Origin: Altibacter lentus
GTDB lineage: Bacteria > Bacteroidota > Bacteroidia > Flavobacteriales > Flavobacteriaceae
Direction of reading: 5' to 3'
Length of the DNA stretch: 64,000 nt
Assembly (NCBI RefSeq): GCF_000746845.1
Contig: NZ_KN050846.1
Coordinates: 1,061,394 to 1,125,393 of the forward strand
The position numbers and the translations under genes are program-made. Each line of letters begins with the position of its first letter. Position 1 is the first letter of the stretch. Below, one piece after another: positions 24,737-33,682 of this stretch. Under the pieces are notes generated by a model, which was not told the origin of the DNA, searched no databases, and was given only the letters and a program-made list of their open reading frames with translations.

Positions 24737-25648
24737 TTAAATCTTAATGAGCTTTTTGACGACTGTTTGTTCTTCGGAAGAAATTGTTAAGTAGTATATG
24801 TTCTCGGGTAATGTCGAAACGTCAATACGACTTTGTCCTTTCTGTACCGAAACAGTTTCAGAGAATACGTTCTCTCCCAATACATTATAAAGCACCACAT
24901 GAATAGACGAAACCATTTGGTTAAATGAAATAGTGACCGTTTCTGAAGCCGGGTTAGGAAAAATACTGCAATTACTCAAACTAATGTCCAAAACACCCAA
25001 AACCCCATCGGTTTCGATAGTAAAACTGTATACCTCAAAATCACATTGATCTTCCAGCGGCGCCATACGCACAAATATCGTTTGAGGGTTCGCCGTATTT
25101 TGAAAATTTTCGGGGTCTGTAATACGATTCTCATCTGCAATTGCATCCGCTTCAGCCTGGTAGTATTTAAACTGGAACCTGAATGGATCTTGGGAACCTA
25201 ACGCTTGTGACTCATTGATGGTAAGATCGAAAACAGCACTGCCATCGTTATCTCCTTCATTTAAAAAAATAGCATCAGGAACCGCTGCTACTACAGGAAT
25301 TAATGGAACGATAAGGTCCAGAGTTGTGACATCCCAACCTTGTCCTGCCGTACTTTGAAGTCGAACGAAAACCACTTGTGGATTGGCAATATTGGTTAAC
25401 GCCATAGGATTGGGATACGGATTAGTACCACTTAGCGCATCTCCGGAAGTTGGATGATAGCTCACCACCACGTTGCTCTGTCCATTAATAATTTGCCCCT
25501 CTCGAATGGTAAGATCGAATACTTCGGTCTCGTCACCCGGATTGTTTACATCACATAAAATGATCGGGTCCGGAACACCCGCTGTGACCTGAGCCATGGT
25601 ATACTGACAACTAAAAACAACAAGCGTGAGGAGTAACCATCTTTTCAT
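24737..25648 (-). CDS. T9SS type A sorting-domain protein
   Basis: 303 residues from the ATG at 25648, with signal peptide KRWLLLTLVVFSCQYTMAQ. The body has two copies of an ~85-residue module (PIILCDVNNPGDETEVFDLT, then AIFLNEGDNDGSAVFDLT) each ending TIFVRM or VVFVRL, the same type as in the 810-residue type B protein at 58.7 kb. The C-terminal 80 residues (SNCSIFPNPASETVTISF, VLYNVLGENVF, IDVSTLPENIYYLTIS, VVKKLIKI) are a Por-system type A sorting domain that directs export through T9SS. Surface-exposed or released; the binding target is unknown. Confidence 0.9.
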   Translation of the reverse strand: MKRWLLLTLVVFSCQYTMAQVTAGVPDPIILCDVNNPGDETEVFDLTIREGQIINGQSNVVVSYHPTSGDALSGTNPYPNPMALTNIANPQVVFVRLQSTAGQGWDVTTLDLIVPLIPVVAAVPDAIFLNEGDNDGSAVFDLTINESQALGSQDPFRFQFKYYQAEADAIADENRITDPENFQNTANPQTIFVRMAPLEDQCDFEVYSFTIETDGVLGVLDISLSNCSIFPNPASETVTISFNQMVSSIHVVLYNVLGENVFSETVSVQKGQSRIDVSTLPENIYYLTISSEEQTVVKKLIKI

Positions 25649-25664
25649 AATCAAAAATTTTTTC

Positions 25665-25672
25665 GAAAGATA
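25665..25672 (-). promoter_or_regulatory. -7 box of the T9SS type A gene
   Basis: Minus strand TATCTTTC, one base from TAnnTTTG, 17 bases before the ATG at 25648. It supports the short start. It shares the 63-base divergent gap with the TrmH promoter. Confidence 0.35.
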
Positions 25673-25699
25673 ATAATATTTAAATAGTAAACCTCTTTC

Positions 25700-25707
25700 T
25701 ATCTTTG
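25700..25707 (+). promoter_or_regulatory. -7 box of the TrmH-type methyltransferase gene
   Basis: TATCTTTG, exact TAnnTTTG, ending 4 bases before the ATG at 25712. A transcript starting at the usual distance would begin at or just inside the start codon, so a leaderless mRNA is likely. Confidence 0.45.
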
Positions 25708-25711
25708 CATC

Positions 25712-26521
25712 ATGGAAAAAACAATCTCCAGTCTGCAAAATCCGTTGGTGAAACAGATCCTTCAGCTTTCCGAGAAGTCACGTGAACGCAAGAAGACCGG
25801 CCTTTTTGTTATCGAAGGTCAAAGAGAAATTCATCTGGCGATAAAAGGAGGTTATTTTCTGAAGACCGTTTTGTTCTGTTCCGATATCGTTTCCGAAGAA
25901 GACCTCTACGTGATCAAGGAAATGTCCAACAGTAAGGCCGAATTTATCGAGATCACGATAGATGTATACCAGAAACTGGCGTATCGCTCCTCTACTGAAG
26001 GCATTCTGGCCATTGCTGAAGCACGATCTCTATCTTTGGAGCGTCTTTCATTTACATCAAAACATCCCTTGATTCTCGTTGCGGAAGCGACCGAAAAACC
26101 CGGAAATATTGGGGCGTTGCTTCGTACAGCCGATGCAGCACGTTTGGATGCGGTGATTATCGCCAATCCCAGAACCGACATTTACAATCCTAATATTATT
26201 AGAAGTAGTGTGGGCTGCCTGTTCACCAATCCGGTGGCTACCGGAAGTACTACAGAGATCCTGCAATTTTTAAAGGATAAGAATATACGCGTATACTGCG
26301 CTGCGCTTCAGGCATCCAAACCTTACCATAGCTGCGATTTTACACAAGCAGCTGCCCTGGTCGTAGGAACCGAGTCCGATGGTCTCTCCCGTGAGTGGCT
26401 GGCAAACAGCGACCAAAATATTATCATTCCAATGGAAGGCGAAATAGATTCGATGAATGTATCGGTAGCTGCAGGAATCCTTATCTTTGAGGCCAAACGA
26501 CAACGCAACTTTTTAAAATGA
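25712..26521 (+). CDS. TrmH/SpoU family RNA 2'-O-ribose methyltransferase
   Basis: 269 residues. SPOUT-fold methyltransferase that uses SAM to methylate a ribose in tRNA or 23S rRNA. An N-terminal L30e-like substrate-binding domain (RKKTGLFVIEGQREIHLAI) precedes the catalytic domain with motif 1 ATEKPGNIGALLRTADAA, motif 2 VVGTESDGLSREWL and motif 3 IPMEGEIDSMNVSVAAGI, which form the trefoil knot. RlmB-like by length and domain order; the exact RNA target cannot be told. It stands alone, 40 bases before the M48 protease gene. Confidence 0.92.
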   Translation: MEKTISSLQNPLVKQILQLSEKSRERKKTGLFVIEGQREIHLAIKGGYFLKTVLFCSDIVSEEDLYVIKEMSNSKAEFIEITIDVYQKLAYRSSTEGILAIAEARSLSLERLSFTSKHPLILVAEATEKPGNIGALLRTADAARLDAVIIANPRTDIYNPNIIRSSVGCLFTNPVATGSTTEILQFLKDKNIRVYCAALQASKPYHSCDFTQAAALVVGTESDGLSREWLANSDQNIIIPMEGEIDSMNVSVAAGILIFEAKRQRNFLK

Positions 26522-26561
26522 CGAGTGTGGTTGGTTAATTGAAGCAACAGCTTTTAAAAAT

Positions 26562-27797
26562 ATGACACCGGAGGTAGTATTTTACATCATCATTGGAATT
26601 TTAACGTTAAGTTTCATCTTTGACAAAATTCTTGATCATTTAAACGCACGGCATTTTAACGATCCCATTCCGGAAGAACTGGAAGATGTGTACGATCAAG
26701 CAACCTACCGGAAATCTCAGAAATATAAAAAAGAGAAATATCGCTTCGGGCTTCTTACCAGCACCTTCACACTATTGATCACGATTGCTTTTTTCTTTCT
26801 GGACGGTTTTGCCTGGGTAGATGCATGGGCACGCTCCTATAGTGAAAACAGTATTGTGATCGCTCTTATTTTCTTCGGAAGTATTCTTCTTGCAGGTGAT
26901 CTTTTAAGTCTTCCTTTTAGCTACTATAACACCTTTGTCATAGAAGCGAAGTACGGCTTCAACACAACCACCCTTAAAACCTTTATCCTCGATAAACTGA
27001 AGGGCTGGGCAATGCTTGCCATACTGGGAGGAATTCTGCTAGCAGCTATTATATGGTTCTATGAAACGACGGGGCCTAATTTTTGGATATATGCCTGGGC
27101 GATCGTAACTGTGGTGACCATCCTCATGAACCTGTTATATGCACGTCTCATTGTACCTGTTTTCAACAAGCAAACGCCCTTAGAACCGGGGATGCTCCGC
27201 ACCAAGATCGAGGCTTACGCGCAAACGGTAGGCTTTCAACTGGATAAGATCTTTGTTATTGACGGCAGCAAGCGAAGTACAAAGGCCAATGCCTATTTTT
27301 CAGGCTTCGGAAGAGAAAAAAGAGTAACATTATACGACACCTTGCTGAAAGATCTTGAGGAAGAAGAGATCGTAGCCGTGCTCGCACATGAAGTAGGGCA
27401 TTACAAGCGGAATCATATTATTGTCAATTTGATTATTTCGATTGTCACTACAGGGTTTACATTTTGGTTGCTTTCATTGTTCGTTGACAGTGTATTACTT
27501 TCTGAAGCATTGGGTGTCGCTACACCGTCCTTTCATATAGGGTTGATCGCTTTTGGAGTACTCTACTCCCCTATTTCCGAAGTAATAGGCCTTTTGCTTA
27601 ATTACATCTCCCGAAAATTCGAGTTTCAAGCCGACAATTTTGCTAAAGCGACGTATAATGCTCAACCACTTATTTCGGGCCTAAAGAAGTTATCTCGCAA
27701 CAACCTTAGCAACTTAACGCCGCATCCTGCGTATGTTTTTGCTCACTATTCCCACCCACCTCTCTTACAGCGTTTCCGGAATTTGAAACGCAAGTAA
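26562..27797 (+). CDS. M48 family membrane metalloprotease (Ste24/CAAX protease type 1)
   Basis: 411 residues. Multi-pass membrane zinc protease: several transmembrane helices (FGLLTSTFTLLITIAFFF, AMLAILGGILLAAIIWFY, IIVNLIISIVTTGFTFWL). The zinc site is VAVLAHEVGHYKRNH, and the third ligand Glu lies in SRKFEFQADNFA. Conserved GSKRSTKANAYFSGFGREKR precedes the active site as in Ste24. Bacterial Ste24 enzymes are quality-control proteases in the inner membrane; no prenylated substrate is implied here. It is 40 bases from its upstream neighbour. Confidence 0.93.
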   Translation: MTPEVVFYIIIGILTLSFIFDKILDHLNARHFNDPIPEELEDVYDQATYRKSQKYKKEKYRFGLLTSTFTLLITIAFFFLDGFAWVDAWARSYSENSIVIALIFFGSILLAGDLLSLPFSYYNTFVIEAKYGFNTTTLKTFILDKLKGWAMLAILGGILLAAIIWFYETTGPNFWIYAWAIVTVVTILMNLLYARLIVPVFNKQTPLEPGMLRTKIEAYAQTVGFQLDKIFVIDGSKRSTKANAYFSGFGREKRVTLYDTLLKDLEEEEIVAVLAHEVGHYKRNHIIVNLIISIVTTGFTFWLLSLFVDSVLLSEALGVATPSFHIGLIAFGVLYSPISEVIGLLLNYISRKFEFQADNFAKATYNAQPLISGLKKLSRNNLSNLTPHPAYVFAHYSHPPLLQRFRNLKRK

Positions 27798-27878
27798 CTG
27801 TTTAAATCCTTTGCAGAAGGGCATTATTGAGGCATAACTTTTGTTGTTTGTTCCATTGGTAAATTGTACTTTAGAGGT

Positions 27879-30086
27879 ATGACAGAAGAGGTGATAGAAG
27901 CAGAAAAGAAGGAACTCGCCAAACAATACAAAGAGTTATTAAAGATCAGTTATCGTACGCTTTCAGCCGAAGATAAAAAGTTGATCCGGTCGGCTTTTGA
28001 TGTTGCCGTAGATGCACATAAGGACCAGCGAAGAAAATCGGGAGAAGCGTATATCTTCCACCCCATTGCTGTAGCGAAAATTGTAGCTTCAGAAATAGGG
28101 CTGGATGCCACTTCTATTGTCGCAGCGCTGCTTCATGACGTCGTGGAAGATACTTCGTACACCCTGGCCGATATCGAACAAATGTTTGGAGAGACGGTGG
28201 CGCGCATTGTCGACGGACTTACTAAGATCTCGAACATGCCGTATGACAAGGATGTATCGCTTCAGGCAGAGAATTTCAGAAAAATGCTACTTACCCTAAA
28301 CGAAGATATAAGGGTGATCATCATTAAGATAGCCGATAGACTTCACAACATGCAGACCATGGAGTCGATGCCGGCAGAGAAGCAGGCAAAGATCGCTTCG
28401 GAAACACTCTACATCTACGCTCCTATGGCCCATCGTATAGGACTTTACAATATCAAGACCGAACTCGAGGACCTAGGTCTTAAATACACCGAGCCGGAAG
28501 TGTACGAAGACATCCACAGTAAGATCCGGGAAAGCAAAGAAAAGCAAGACGAGTATATAGATACCTTTTCTCAGATCCTAAAGGATTCCCTGGATGCAGA
28601 AAATCTTGATTACACCATCAAGGGGCGTCCCAAATCCATCTTTTCCATTCGCAGGAAGATGATGTCTCAAAATGTGAGCTTTGACGAGGTTTACGATAAA
28701 TTTGCGGTGAGGATCATCTATAAAAGTGACACCATAGAAGCTGAAAAATTTCTGGCATGGAAGATCTATTCTATTGTCACAGATCATTTTAGACCCAACC
28801 CCAGCAGGCTGCGCGATTGGATCTCTTCTCCAAAATCTACCGGTTACGAGGCCCTCCATATAACGGTAATGGGTCCCAAAGGTCGGTGGGTAGAGGTACA
28901 AATTCGCAGTGAACGTATGAATGAGATCGCCGAAAAAGGATATGCGGCACATTACAAGTACAAGAATAAGGAGAAAGAGGACGGCGGACTTGACGATTGG
29001 TTGAACAAATTACAGGATACCCTAGAAAATGCCGAGATCAATGCCGTCGATTTTGTAGAAGAATTTAAATTAAACCTCTATGCTAAAGAGATCTTCGCCT
29101 TCTCGCCCAAAGGAGACCTTTATTCTTTGCCAAAAGGGTCGACCGCTCTGGATTTTGCTTTCCACATTCATACCGAGGTAGGACTTCATACACGAGGTGC
29201 TAAGGTAAATGGAAAATTAGTTCCCTTAAGCCATGAATTGAAGAGTGGCGATCAAGTGGATATCATGACCTCCGAAAAAGCCAAACCAACCATAAACTGG
29301 CTGGATTACGCAACCACCGGACGTGCCCGTTCCAAGATAAAATCTTCCTTAAAAGAAGAGCAAAAACAAATTGCCGAAGAAGGCAAGGCAGTATTGGCCC
29401 GTAAGCTCAAGTCGCTCAAGATAACACTCGACGAAAAGACCATTAACCAACTCGTTATATATTTTAAAGTTAAGACCAGTCTGGATTTGTTCTATCGCGT
29501 AGGAGCCGGTATTATAGACAATCAAAAACTAAAGGATTTTGCTGCTTCAAGAAGTAACGCTTTTGTAAGTTTCTTTAAGAACCGTATTCGTAAACCCGGA
29601 AATCTCGAGGAGATAAACAGAGATGAGATCACCGAGAAATTCGATCAGCTGGTGTTTGGAAAAGAGGAAGAAAAATTGGATTACAAGATGTCCAATTGCT
29701 GCAACCCTATTCCCGGAGACGACGTGTTTGGCTTCGTGACCGTAAATGAAGGCATAAAAGTCCATAAGAAGAATTGTCCAAATGCAGTGCAGCTTCGAAG
29801 CAATTACAGCTATCGCATCATGCCGGCCAAGTGGATCGATTCCACACAGCGTGAGTTCAAAGCCGAACTTTCCATCACTGGGATTGATACAATAGGTTTG
29901 GTGAACGAAGTAACTAAAGTTATCTCCAACAACCTCCACATCAATATGAAAAGTGTTCACTTCGACAGTAATGACGGAGTTTTTACCGGTAAGATCGTGG
30001 TCATAGTGAAGAACAAAACTATTCTTGAGAACCTGGTGGCCAACATTAAAAAAATAAACGGAATTGATAAAGTTACACGCTCATAA
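27879..30086 (+). CDS. spoT: Bifunctional (p)ppGpp synthetase/hydrolase, RelA/SpoT family
   Basis: 735 residues from the ATG at 27879 (a TTG at 27864 is possible, but TTEE-type starts are usual). Order: HD hydrolase (residues ~45-200; ALLHDVVEDTSYTLADIE), synthetase (GRPKSIFSIRRKM, YDKFAVRIIY, STGYEALHITVMGP), TGS (FAFSPKGDLYSLPKGSTALD), a zinc-finger-like region (SNCCNPIPGDDVFGFV) and a C-terminal ACT domain (ITGIDTIGLVNEVTKV). Makes and degrades the alarmone (p)ppGpp on amino-acid starvation. An intact HD motif argues for both activities. Followed at 24 bases by a Fur-like gene and purA. Confidence 0.96.
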   Translation: MTEEVIEAEKKELAKQYKELLKISYRTLSAEDKKLIRSAFDVAVDAHKDQRRKSGEAYIFHPIAVAKIVASEIGLDATSIVAALLHDVVEDTSYTLADIEQMFGETVARIVDGLTKISNMPYDKDVSLQAENFRKMLLTLNEDIRVIIIKIADRLHNMQTMESMPAEKQAKIASETLYIYAPMAHRIGLYNIKTELEDLGLKYTEPEVYEDIHSKIRESKEKQDEYIDTFSQILKDSLDAENLDYTIKGRPKSIFSIRRKMMSQNVSFDEVYDKFAVRIIYKSDTIEAEKFLAWKIYSIVTDHFRPNPSRLRDWISSPKSTGYEALHITVMGPKGRWVEVQIRSERMNEIAEKGYAAHYKYKNKEKEDGGLDDWLNKLQDTLENAEINAVDFVEEFKLNLYAKEIFAFSPKGDLYSLPKGSTALDFAFHIHTEVGLHTRGAKVNGKLVPLSHELKSGDQVDIMTSEKAKPTINWLDYATTGRARSKIKSSLKEEQKQIAEEGKAVLARKLKSLKITLDEKTINQLVIYFKVKTSLDLFYRVGAGIIDNQKLKDFAASRSNAFVSFFKNRIRKPGNLEEINRDEITEKFDQLVFGKEEEKLDYKMSNCCNPIPGDDVFGFVTVNEGIKVHKKNCPNAVQLRSNYSYRIMPAKWIDSTQREFKAELSITGIDTIGLVNEVTKVISNNLHINMKSVHFDSNDGVFTGKIVVIVKNKTILENLVANIKKINGIDKVTRS

Positions 30087-30091
30087 TTGAG

Positions 30092-30099
30092 TAACTTTG
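30092..30099 (+). promoter_or_regulatory. -7 box upstream of the Fur-like gene
   Basis: TAACTTTG, exact TAnnTTTG, 10 bases before the ATG at 30110. Suggests the Fur-like gene and purA can be transcribed independently of spoT. No clear -33 box. Confidence 0.42.
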
Positions 30100-30109
30100 C
30101 TGCTTTGCA

Positions 30110-30577
30110 ATGAGTTCGAAAACAGACCAAAATAATCAGGCGATCGTTAAGAATGTGTTTACAGGCTTCTTGGAAGAGAAAGGCCATCGTAAAACACCTG
30201 AACGTTACGCCATTTTGCAGGAGATCTACGATCACGATGATCACTTCGATATTGAGTCTTTGTACATCAATATGAAGAACAAGAACTATCGTGTGAGTCG
30301 AGCTACCTTGTACAATACTATTGAGCTGTTGTTAGAGTGTGGCCTGGTTCGCAAACATCAATTTGGTCAAAACCAAGCTCATTACGAAAAATCGTATTTC
30401 GATCGCCAACACGATCACATCATTCTTTCGAACGGAGAAGTGATAGAATTCTGCGATCCGCGTATTCAGACTATAAAAAAAACTATTGAAGAGGTTTTCG
30501 ATATAGAGATCACAAAACATTCGCTGTATTTCTACGGAAACAAAAAAACACCCGATACAACACGGGACAATTCTTAA
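30110..30577 (+). CDS. Fur family transcriptional regulator
   Basis: 155 residues. Winged-helix N-terminal domain ([59 protein letters not shown]) followed by the dimerisation domain ([39 protein letters not shown]). Fur proteins repress genes in response to metal or peroxide. The usual first CxxC zinc site after the HDH motif is absent: [14 protein letters not shown] has no cysteine pair. Metal specificity is therefore uncertain. The stop codon abuts the ATG of purA at 30578, so the two genes are co-transcribed. Confidence 0.92.
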   Translation: MSSKTDQNNQAIVKNVFTGFLEEKGHRKTPERYAILQEIYDHDDHFDIESLYINMKNKNYRVSRATLYNTIELLLECGLVRKHQFGQNQAHYEKSYFDRQHDHIILSNGEVIEFCDPRIQTIKKTIEEVFDIEITKHSLYFYGNKKTPDTTRDNS

Positions 30578-31855
30578 ATGACTATGGCAGTAGACTTACT
30601 ACTCGGACTACAATGGGGAGACGAAGGAAAAGGAAAGATCGTCGACGTACTTACTAAAAACTATGATATCATCGCCCGTTTTCAGGGTGGACCAAATGCG
30701 GGACACACCTTAGAATTCGATGGCATTAAGCATGTTCTGCACACCATCCCCAGTGGAATTTTCCACGACAATGCTGTGAATTTGGTAGGGAACGGAGTCG
30801 TGATCGACCCGGTCATCTTTAAGAAGGAATTGGACAATCTCGCCAAGTTCAACAGGGATTTCACAAAGAATCTGCTCATCTCTCGAAAAGCACATCTTAT
30901 CTTACCCACACATCGTTTGCTTGATGCAGCTTCCGAAGCTTCAAAAGGAAAGGCTAAGATTGGCTCCACCCTTAAGGGAATTGGTCCTACATATATGGAC
31001 AAAACAGGCCGTAACGGCATTCGCGTAGGAGATCTCGAACTAAGCAACTGGCAGGAGAAATACCGCAATCTGGCAAATAAACATGAAGCCATGATCGATT
31101 TTTACGATGTTGACCTCCAATACAACCTGGCCGAACTGGAAGCCGACTTCTTTGAAGCAATTGAAGTGCTTAAATCACTGCAGTTTATCGATAGTGAAGA
31201 ATACCTGCATCAGGCACAGAAGAACAATAAGACCGTTCTGGCGGAAGGAGCTCAAGGTTCGTTATTGGACATCGATTTCGGAACATATCCCTTCGTGACC
31301 TCCTCGAATACCACGGCTGCCGGTGCTTGTACAGGATTGGGAGTTGCTCCGGGGGCGATCAACGAGGTATTTGGGATCTTTAAAGCGTATACTACCCGCG
31401 TTGGGAGCGGACCGTTCCCTACGGAACTTTTTGACAGCTATGGCGAGACCATGGGACGTGTAGGAAACGAATTTGGTGCTACGACCGGACGACCCAGACG
31501 TTGTGGCTGGCTGGACCTTGTTGCACTAAAGTACGCCGTTCAAGTGAATGGAGTTACACAACTCATGATGATGAAAGGGGATGTATTAAGCGGCTTTGAT
31601 AAGCTGAAAGTATGTACAGCCTACAATTATAAAGGAGAAAAGATTACCCACCTCCCTTATAATATCGAAGCCGAGAACGTAACCCCTATCTATACTGAAA
31701 TGAAAGGCTGGAAAGAGGACCTCACCAAAATGAATAATGCCTCTCAACTGCCAAAAGCGCTCATCAACTATATCGAATTCCTAGAGAAGGAACTGGAAGG
31801 GCCTATCAAGATCGTTTCAGTAGGGCCGGACAGAACACAAACGATTCACAGATAA
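30578..31855 (+). CDS. purA: Adenylosuccinate synthase
   Basis: 425 residues, the normal length. Catalyses GTP-dependent formation of adenylosuccinate from IMP and aspartate, the first step of AMP synthesis. Motifs: GLQWGDEGKGKIVDVL (GTP loop), GPNAGHTLEFDG, AEGAQGSLLDIDFGTYPFVT, GVGPFPTELFDSYG-like TRVGSGPFPTEL, and GRPRRCGWLDLVALKYAV. An ATG at 30584 is an alternative start, but 30578 abuts the Fur-like stop. Downstream, the OstA-like gene begins after 12 bases. Confidence 0.97.
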   Translation: MTMAVDLLLGLQWGDEGKGKIVDVLTKNYDIIARFQGGPNAGHTLEFDGIKHVLHTIPSGIFHDNAVNLVGNGVVIDPVIFKKELDNLAKFNRDFTKNLLISRKAHLILPTHRLLDAASEASKGKAKIGSTLKGIGPTYMDKTGRNGIRVGDLELSNWQEKYRNLANKHEAMIDFYDVDLQYNLAELEADFFEAIEVLKSLQFIDSEEYLHQAQKNNKTVLAEGAQGSLLDIDFGTYPFVTSSNTTAAGACTGLGVAPGAINEVFGIFKAYTTRVGSGPFPTELFDSYGETMGRVGNEFGATTGRPRRCGWLDLVALKYAVQVNGVTQLMMMKGDVLSGFDKLKVCTAYNYKGEKITHLPYNIEAENVTPIYTEMKGWKEDLTKMNNASQLPKALINYIEFLEKELEGPIKIVSVGPDRTQTIHR

Positions 31856-31867
31856 CATACGGTTTCG

Positions 31868-33682
31868 TTGATAGTTGACGTTGTTACACATAAAACACTC
31901 TTTTTGAAACTATCAGGTTACATAATTCTGTTTGTCCTTTTTTTCTTCGGAAATGTTTCTATAGCACAAACCGGTAAAGAAAAGACGGTCGTCTCCGTTC
32001 AATCGGGTTATCTGGAAAAAAAACCCGAATTCCCCGATGCCGTCATTTATACCAAAGATGAAACAGGGCAAGTTTATATCATTCACGAAGGAGTGGAAAT
32101 GTGGTGCGATCAGGCGTTTGTCTATCTAAAAGATAATTTTGTAAAAGCCTACGGAACGGTTCGCATTACGCAGGGTGACACCGTATCGATGAACAGCAAA
32201 TACGCCGAATACAACGGAAATACGCAATTTGCCTTCGCCAGTGGTGATGTCGTTCTTACCGAACCAAAGACCACTTTGCGCACCGATACGCTGTATTTTG
32301 ACCGTATTAAACAACAAGCTTATTATCGCACCGGGGGGACGGTACGCGACACTGCAAGCACTTTGACCAGTCGTATTGGGAGGTATTTCGCCGAAACGAA
32401 AAAATACCAGTTCTTGTCGGATGTGAAGATCGTAAATCCGAAATATACGGTACACAGTCCGCAATTGGATTTCTATTCTGAAACCGGAGGTGCTTATCTC
32501 TATGGCGAATCCACTATTGTGAGTGAGACCAGCACCGTTTATTGTGAACGCGGTTATTACGATACCCGAAACGATACAGGTTATTTTGTAAAGAATTCAA
32601 GGGTTGATTACAATAACAGGATATTGTATGGCGATAGTATTTACTTCGACCGGAACAAGAGTTTCGCCTCTGCCACCAACAATATTCGAGTTTTAGACAC
32701 TATCAACAAAAGCATTATACGAGGGCATTATGCAGAAGTTTTTCGGGACAAGGACTCCGTTTTTATCACAAAACGAGCCGTAGCGGTTACCCTAAGAGAT
32801 AACGATTCCATATATGTGCATGCGGACACACTACAGGTAACCGGAAAGCAGGAGCAACGCATCATTAAAGGGTTTTACAGGGCGCGACTCTTTAAAAAAG
32901 GCTTGCCGGGAGAAGACCCCACAAGCGGAAAATGCGATTCTATCTACGTAAATGAACAGAAAGGTATTACAAAATTACTTCGGAATCCGGTGCTGTGGAC
33001 AGGAGAGAATCAAATGATAGGCGATACCATCCATATTCTTTCCAATACAAAAACCGAAAAACTGGATACTCTGAAGGTCTTCAACAACGCCTTCCTGATT
33101 CAGAAGGACAGCGCCGGATACAACCAGGTTTCGGGAGAACGGCTTATAGGCTTGTTCACTAATAACGAGCTGGATACGGTGAATATCATTAAGAACGCTC
33201 AAGTGATCTATTATCCCCGAAACGATAAGCAGGAGTTGATAGGCATCAATAATACGGTCTCAAGTTCCATACAGCTATATTTGGAGGAACAGCAAATAAG
33301 CGGCATCAAATTCATAAAACAAGCGAAGGGAAAGATCTACCCTCCTTCAGAATTTCCGGAGAATGCGCGACTGTTACCCGGATTTAATTGGCGGGGTGAG
33401 GAACGGCTATATTCGGTGAACGATCTTTTTAAAGGGAAGCCGGCACCCGTCCTACCCAGGATCAAGGGAATCCCGCTACCCAAAGATGAAGGTGCCTTTT
33501 TTGATGAAATACCGGAAGAAGACCTTGATATCCCCGAAGCTTCTAAATTAAAACCGAAGGACCTTCAGAACGATCCAGAAGCACCTCAACCCATGACAGA
33601 AACGTCCGAGCTGGAAGAAGGAATTTCGAAAAAAGACAGCACTGCACTGAAACGAGCTTCAGTAAAGAAAGACAATAAGTGA
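31868..33682 (+). CDS. OstA-like (LptA/LptD N-terminal) protein
   Basis: 604 residues if the TTG at 31868 is used; TTG 31904 gives a cleaner signal peptide (KLSGYIILFVLFFFGNVSIAQ). There is no ATG near. The OstA/LptA beta-jellyroll repeats are seen as repeated D-rich strands (KDNFVKAYGTVRITQGDTVS, ARTDTLYFDR-type TLRTDTLYFDRIKQQAYYRT, GYFVKNSRVDYNNRILYGDS). LptA-type proteins bridge periplasmic LPS transport to the outer membrane. The C-terminal 100 residues are Pro/Glu-rich and unstructured. TGATG overlap with the aminotransferase gene indicates coupling. The start codon is uncertain. Confidence 0.82.
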   Translation: MIVDVVTHKTLFLKLSGYIILFVLFFFGNVSIAQTGKEKTVVSVQSGYLEKKPEFPDAVIYTKDETGQVYIIHEGVEMWCDQAFVYLKDNFVKAYGTVRITQGDTVSMNSKYAEYNGNTQFAFASGDVVLTEPKTTLRTDTLYFDRIKQQAYYRTGGTVRDTASTLTSRIGRYFAETKKYQFLSDVKIVNPKYTVHSPQLDFYSETGGAYLYGESTIVSETSTVYCERGYYDTRNDTGYFVKNSRVDYNNRILYGDSIYFDRNKSFASATNNIRVLDTINKSIIRGHYAEVFRDKDSVFITKRAVAVTLRDNDSIYVHADTLQVTGKQEQRIIKGFYRARLFKKGLPGEDPTSGKCDSIYVNEQKGITKLLRNPVLWTGENQMIGDTIHILSNTKTEKLDTLKVFNNAFLIQKDSAGYNQVSGERLIGLFTNNELDTVNIIKNAQVIYYPRNDKQELIGINNTVSSSIQLYLEEQQISGIKFIKQAKGKIYPPSEFPENARLLPGFNWRGEERLYSVNDLFKGKPAPVLPRIKGIPLPKDEGAFFDEIPEEDLDIPEASKLKPKDLQNDPEAPQPMTETSELEEGISKKDSTALKRASVKKDNK

